A DNA stretch of 64,000 nt from Sinobacterium caligoides (GTDB lineage: Bacteria > Pseudomonadota > Gammaproteobacteria > Pseudomonadales > Sinobacteriaceae). Position 1 is the stretch's first letter, and the number at the start of each line of letters is the position of its first letter. The notes beneath the pieces are model-generated. The model saw only the letters and a program-made list of their open reading frames with translations, was not told where the DNA came from and searched no databases. Made by a program: the position numbers and the translations under genes. Positions 60,243 through 64,000 of this stretch are shown one piece after another. Location: assembly GCF_003752585.1 (NCBI RefSeq), contig NZ_RKHR01000004.1, forward strand, positions 1,148,054 through 1,212,053, written 5' to 3'.

Positions 60243-61289
60243 CTAGAAATCATTCGGCAACACCATCAAGACACTGAAGCGGTCTTTGCCAGAGTTGAGT
60301 ACGAGTCGTCCTCGCTCACCATAGATAGCCCATAGCCGGCTGCGAATATTCTCTAGCGCCAACTGATTCCCCGAGTGACTGCTGGTACTTTCCCTCGCGA
60401 CGGGGTTAATCACCTCAATATGGCAACAATCATCCCGGTAATATACCTTGATACGAATACAGCCCCCTTCGGCTATTGGTGCAATGCCATGATATAAGGC
60501 GTTTTCAATCAGTGGTTGCAGACTCAGCGACGGCAGCATCGTCGAGGATAGATCCCCCTCCAACTGCCAATCAACCTGTAATCGTTCCCCCATCCTAAAT
60601 TTTTCGATGCGCAAGTAACCCTGGCACAGTGCAATCTCATCCTGCAACGCGACCCGTACCGACGAGGTATTAAGACTCGCGCGAAAGAGGTCAGATAGGT
60701 CTTCTATTGCCTGTTCCGCCGCCGCAGGATCGATGCTAATCAGCGAGGCGATACTGTTCATACTGTTAAATAAAAAGTGCGGACGAATACGCGCCTGCAG
60801 CGCCTCGATTTTCGCCAACAACTGTGCCTGCTGCTGTTTTTGTAGTAAAAATTGTAAGTAAAAGTAACGCCAGGCAATCCCCAGCATGACCGCAGCGACT
60901 AGCTGATGCTGAAATAATCGCCAATGCGAATCGACATCGGTCAAAAACCCCGTACCAATCCAGACACTCTGTCCCAACACGCTAACCAGCGCGGTCACCA
61001 ACAACACCAATAGGTAACTCAATATCGCCGCCGACGCCAACGGTAGCCGACAGAGCCACGGCCTGAGCCACTGCAATAAAACCGCCGACAGCAATACCAC
61101 CCACTGCACAAAAAATGAGATCAGTCCCAGCCACTCCCAGTTAAACTGCTGTAGGCCAGAGTTCAACACCGCCAACACTAGTGCAAATAACTCTGCAACC
61201 AGGATCAGTACGGCGACACTAGAGTGGGACTCGAAACTGGGCAGGAAAAAACCGTCGTCTTTTTCTGTATTGCTGCTTACTTTGTTCAT
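60243..61289 (-). CDS. algZ: Sensor histidine kinase AlgZ/FimS
   Basis: A 348-residue inner-membrane sensor of the LytS class. Four hydrophobic segments (about 25-130) precede the His_kinase domain with [19 protein letters not shown] (about 180-198, His184 the candidate phosphorylation site), then the ATPase domain with [16 protein letters not shown] and a late G-box [18 protein letters not shown]. The ATG at 61289 is used; a GTG ten codons upstream (61319) is an alternative. It is upstream of algR and divergent from argH, the Pseudomonas arrangement. Confidence 0.93.
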   Translation of the reverse strand: MNKVSSNTEKDDGFFLPSFESHSSVAVLILVAELFALVLAVLNSGLQQFNWEWLGLISFFVQWVVLLSAVLLQWLRPWLCRLPLASAAILSYLLVLLVTALVSVLGQSVWIGTGFLTDVDSHWRLFQHQLVAAVMLGIAWRYFYLQFLLQKQQQAQLLAKIEALQARIRPHFLFNSMNSIASLISIDPAAAEQAIEDLSDLFRASLNTSSVRVALQDEIALCQGYLRIEKFRMGERLQVDWQLEGDLSSTMLPSLSLQPLIENALYHGIAPIAEGGCIRIKVYYRDDCCHIEVINPVARESTSSHSGNQLALENIRSRLWAIYGERGRLVLNSGKDRFSVLMVLPNDF

Positions 61290-61433
61290 CCCGCCAGTTT
61301 GCCTCGTTGCCTTGTCCACAGCAAGTTTATTGCCGCCACCAGCGCGCTAATCCCAGCCCTAGCCGGTAGCGTCGACACACTGTTATACTCAAGCAATAAC
61401 AGTCTTCAGTATATTAATCAGGTCCTAGCTATC

Positions 61434-62828
61434 ATGACAGAACAAAAAACCAATCAGCAGTGGGGTGGCCGTTTCACAGAAGCTACCGATGCCTTTGTAG
61501 AACGCTTTACCGCCTCCGTAAGCTTCGATCGACGCCTCTATAACCACGACATCAACGGCTCTCTGGCGCACGCAAAAATGCTCGCCAAGGTCGGCGTCTT
61601 AAATGCTGAAGAGCTAGAACAAATTGAAAGCGGTCTCGAGCAGATTCGCAGCGATATCCAGTCCGGCAATTTTAACTGGTCGGTACAACTCGAAGACGTC
61701 CACATGAACATCGAGTCGGCACTGACCGCCAAGATCGGCATCACCGGCAAGAAACTACACACCGGTCGCTCGCGCAACGACCAGGTTGCCACCGACATCC
61801 GCCTCTACCTACGCGATGAGATCGACCTGATCGCCGCCGAGCTGACTCGTCTGCAGGAAGGACTAATCTTCGTCGCCGAACGCGAGGCTGACACCATTAT
61901 GCCCGGCTTTACCCATCTACAAACCGCCCAGCCGGTAACCTTTGGTCATCATCTACTGGCATGGTCAGAGATGCTCAGCCGCGACTATAGCCGCCTGCTG
62001 GACTGCCGCAAGCGCGTCAATCAATCGCCACTGGGGGCCGCCGCGTTAGCAGGCACCACTTACCCGATCGATCGCGCCTACAGCGCCGAGCTGCTTGGTT
62101 TCGAGGCTCCCACCGAAAACTCTCTCGACTCGGTATCAGATCGTGACTTCGCCATTGAATTTAGTGCCTTCAGCGCTCTGTTGATGACCCACCTGTCTCG
62201 CTTCAGCGAGGAGCTTGTGCTGTGGACCAGTGCCCAGTTCAACTTCATCGACCTGCCCGATCGTTTCTGCACCGGCTCCAGCATCATGCCACAGAAGAAA
62301 AACCCCGACGTACCAGAGCTAGTGCGCGGCAAGAGTGGTCGCGTCACCGGTCACCTGATTAGCCTACTGACCTTAATGAAGTCGCAGCCGCTGGCCTATA
62401 ACAAGGATAACCAGGAAGACAAGGAACCCCTGTTTGACACTGTTGACACCATCAAGGACTGCCTCAAGGCTTATGCCGATATGATCCCGGCAATTACCGC
62501 TAAGAAAGAGAGCATGCGCGAAGCAGCGCGCCGCGGCTTCTCTACCGCCACCGACCTGGCCGACTACCTCGTCCGTGCTGGCATGCCCTTCCGCGATGCC
62601 CATGAGGTGGTCGGCAAGTCCGTCGCCTACGGCATCGATACCGGCAAAGACCTCTCCGATATGACGCTAGAGGAGCTACAGCAGTTCTCTGACACCATCG
62701 AACAAGATGTCTTTGAGGTGTTGACACTCGAGGGCTCCGTCGCCGCTCGTGACCACATCGGTGGTACCGCCCCCCGCCAGGTCCGCGCCGCGGCACAGCG
62801 CGCCAAGCAACTGCTCGCCTCACGCTAA
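61434..62828 (+). CDS. argH: Argininosuccinate lyase
   Basis: Last step of arginine synthesis: splits argininosuccinate to arginine and fumarate. The 464 residues begin [36 protein letters not shown] (about 107-126), [20 protein letters not shown] (about 152-171) and the catalytic-Ser loop [20 protein letters not shown] (about 281-300) are intact. The frame is open for 70 codons upstream, but those overlap the algZ start region and have no family likeness, so they are not used. Confidence 0.97.
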   Translation: MTEQKTNQQWGGRFTEATDAFVERFTASVSFDRRLYNHDINGSLAHAKMLAKVGVLNAEELEQIESGLEQIRSDIQSGNFNWSVQLEDVHMNIESALTAKIGITGKKLHTGRSRNDQVATDIRLYLRDEIDLIAAELTRLQEGLIFVAEREADTIMPGFTHLQTAQPVTFGHHLLAWSEMLSRDYSRLLDCRKRVNQSPLGAAALAGTTYPIDRAYSAELLGFEAPTENSLDSVSDRDFAIEFSAFSALLMTHLSRFSEELVLWTSAQFNFIDLPDRFCTGSSIMPQKKNPDVPELVRGKSGRVTGHLISLLTLMKSQPLAYNKDNQEDKEPLFDTVDTIKDCLKAYADMIPAITAKKESMREAARRGFSTATDLADYLVRAGMPFRDAHEVVGKSVAYGIDTGKDLSDMTLEELQQFSDTIEQDVFEVLTLEGSVAARDHIGGTAPRQVRAAAQRAKQLLASR

Positions 62829-62841
62829 TAGAGGCGCTTAC

Positions 62842-62878
62842 GGCTAGCCAAGCGAGTCAATCACTCGACCGGCTAGCC
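62842..62878. other. Nested hairpin after argH
   Basis: Two copies of the self-complementary GGCTAGCC (62842-62849 and 62871-62878) enclose CGAGT/ACTCG (62853-62857, 62863-62867), giving a two-part stem. There is no T-run, so it may stabilise the argH 3' end or terminate weakly. Confidence 0.4.
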
Positions 62879-62986
62879 CACCGCACCGCCACAAATGACT
62901 CCTCGGTTGTTTTAGCTGTGACCAAAGTTTCACTTGCCGATTATAACTTTCATGCTAAAAATGGTAGATGTATAAAGGCTTTTACC

Positions 62987-64000
62987 ATGGATAGAGTTTT
63001 TCACGCCTCGTTAAACTGGACAAGAACTATAACAATGTCTCATACCATTTTTAGTAAGTTATGTAGTGTTGCCGTTATCAGCTGCAGCCTAATCATCGCC
63101 AGTAGTCTCAGCGGTTGTAACCATCGAGAAGCTGACCAAGCTCCCATGGAGCGTGTCGTGCCGGCCGAGCTCAACCCCGTAGAGCGCGAGCGTTTTCGTC
63201 TGCTGCCCCTGCAGGGCGCCGATAATTTCCGCGATCTCGGCGGCTACCAGACCCGTGACGGTCGCACGGTCAAATGGGGCGTGCTCTATCGCTCAGATGC
63301 CCTCAGCGACCTTACCGACGACGACCTTACCTACCTAGGCCGCCTCAAACTGCAACAGATTATCGACTTTCGCTCCGAAGAAGAGCGCCAAGCCGACCCG
63401 GATCGTATCCCTGACGGCGCAAAGCTCGAGTTTCTGCCGATTGTCGTCAAGGGTACGGCCATCAAGGAACTGAAAAAGAAGCTACTCAGCGGCAAGCATC
63501 AGAGCGAGGACTTCGCACAACTATTACTCGATGCAAATACCGCCTTCGTGAAAGAAAACAGCCCTGTATTTAAGGACTACCTTCACCGCCTCAGCGACAG
63601 CGACAACCTGCCTCTCCTCTTCCACTGTACCGCCGGTAAAGATCGCACTGGCTTTGCCGCCGCTATCGCGCTATTAGCCGTCGGCGTACCCGAAGAGACC
63701 ATCAGGCGTGACTACATGCTCACCAATGTTTATACCGAAGATAAAGTCGACCGTCAGATACTCGGCATTCGTCTCGCCAGCCTACTGCGCACCGATGATG
63801 AAGATGTTCGGCCACTGCTCAGTGTCGATCAAAGTTATATAGAGACCGCTCTCACCACGATGAAGATGACCTACGGCAGCGTCGATAACTATCTTGTCGA
63901 AGCCCTGGGGATCACCCCGACCATACGTGAGAAGTTGCGCAACAACCTGCTACAGCCAACCAAAGAGCGGCGTCATGCCAACTTAACGCAGCAGCCCGCT
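62987..64000 (+). CDS. Tyrosine phosphatase-family lipoprotein (partial, 3' end cut)
   Basis: 338 codons open to the window edge, no stop. The product has a hydrophobic segment (about 26-42) ending in lipobox LSGC (Cys44), so it is an envelope lipoprotein. GADNFRDLGGYQTRDGRTVKW (about 74-94) and LYRSDAL are typical of the Y_phosphatase3 family; the catalytic loop HCTAGKDRTG (about 213-222) keeps nucleophile Cys214 and Arg220. Substrate unknown: phosphotyrosine, phosphoinositide or phosphoserine are all possible. AAAGG 8 nt upstream supports the ATG at 62987; ATG 63035 would give a shorter, more standard signal peptide. Confidence 0.85.
   Translation, partial: MDRVFHASLNWTRTITMSHTIFSKLCSVAVISCSLIIASSLSGCNHREADQAPMERVVPAELNPVERERFRLLPLQGADNFRDLGGYQTRDGRTVKWGVLYRSDALSDLTDDDLTYLGRLKLQQIIDFRSEEERQADPDRIPDGAKLEFLPIVVKGTAIKELKKKLLSGKHQSEDFAQLLLDANTAFVKENSPVFKDYLHRLSDSDNLPLLFHCTAGKDRTGFAAAIALLAVGVPEETIRRDYMLTNVYTEDKVDRQILGIRLASLLRTDDEDVRPLLSVDQSYIETALTTMKMTYGSVDNYLVEALGITPTIREKLRNNLLQPTKERRHANLTQQPA

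Noticed and set aside
61224-61433. 70-codon N-terminal extension of ArgH
   Set aside because: Overlaps the algZ 5' region in antisense; ArgH proteins begin at the MTEQKT-type start used here.

Overview
The window is a gene-dense stretch of a gammaproteobacterial chromosome. Genes lie nearly end to end, many with 1-15 bp overlaps or short gaps, and the proteins resemble Pseudomonas and marine Pseudomonadales/Cellvibrionales-type bacteria. Gene order is the main clue: hemE / gltD-gltB / damX-aroB-aroK / pilQPONM / mrcA, then ubiD / rho / trxA / ppx, then an ABC-F ATPase / algP / FKBP / algQ / dsbB, and finally hemY-hemX-hemD-hemC / algR / algZ / argH. From memory these are three conserved neighbourhoods of the Pseudomonas aeruginosa chromosome, placed side by side here. 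I see no tRNA, rRNA, CRISPR array, transposase, integrase or prophage gene. The genus cannot be fixed from this evidence.

Layout. 1-4.2 kb: hemE (minus), a YacL-type UPF0231 protein, a possible 24-residue membrane peptide, the proline/Na+ symporter putP and a DUF1294 membrane protein. 4.2-10.3 kb: glutamate synthase gltB-gltD, ending in a strong terminator. 10.3-18.3 kb: one long minus-strand run, pilM-N-O-P-Q (type IV pilus alignment complex and secretin), aroK, aroB (shikimate pathway) and a DamX-like SPOR protein. 18.5-21.6 kb: divergent mrcA (PBP1A) with an overlapping exported protein of unknown function. 21.6-26.7 kb: ubiD, rho, trxA, a short Ppx/GppA phosphatase and a zinc-ribbon/disordered protein. 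26.7-31.8 kb: ABC-F ATPase, TIGR02444 protein, AlgP-like AT-hook protein, FKBP lipoprotein and AlgQ/Rsd. 32.1-35.8 kb: gshA-dsbB-lrgA-lrgB. 36-43.7 kb: tandem universal stress protein, a terminator cluster with a candidate small RNA, dtd, a proline-iminopeptidase homologue, a Tim44-like protein, typA/bipA and an SNF-family Na+ symporter. 43.8-55 kb: a barrel-only Omp85-like protein, a CaiC-like acyl-CoA ligase, cytochrome b561, a small zinc-binding protein, an RND efflux permease/adaptor pair and tex. 55-64 kb: hemYXDC, the algR/algZ two-component system, argH and the start of a lipoprotein tyrosine phosphatase cut by the window edge.

How the parts fit: heme synthesis appears twice (hemE; hemC-hemD with hemX-hemY). 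Thiol/redox functions cluster (trxA, dsbB, gshA). Envelope functions are prominent (PBP1A, DamX, pilus, LrgAB, RND pump, Omp85-like barrel). AlgZ/AlgR belongs to the LytS/LytTR class and in Pseudomonas controls type IV pili and alginate; no alginate biosynthesis gene is present here, so pili are the plausible target.

Most notable observations: (1) the proline-iminopeptidase homologue has Ala where the nucleophilic Ser should be (GGAWGA instead of GGSWGS) but keeps its other catalytic motifs, so it looks like a pseudo-enzyme; (2) an orphan intrinsic terminator at 37189-37214 behind two others marks a probable small RNA; (3) two uncatalogued small membrane-protein reading frames; (4) a 9+9 bp inverted repeat in the hemC leader; (5) the alg/hem block is split by about 21 kb; (6) the DamX P-loop lacks its lysine. 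No wholly new multi-gene system was recognised.
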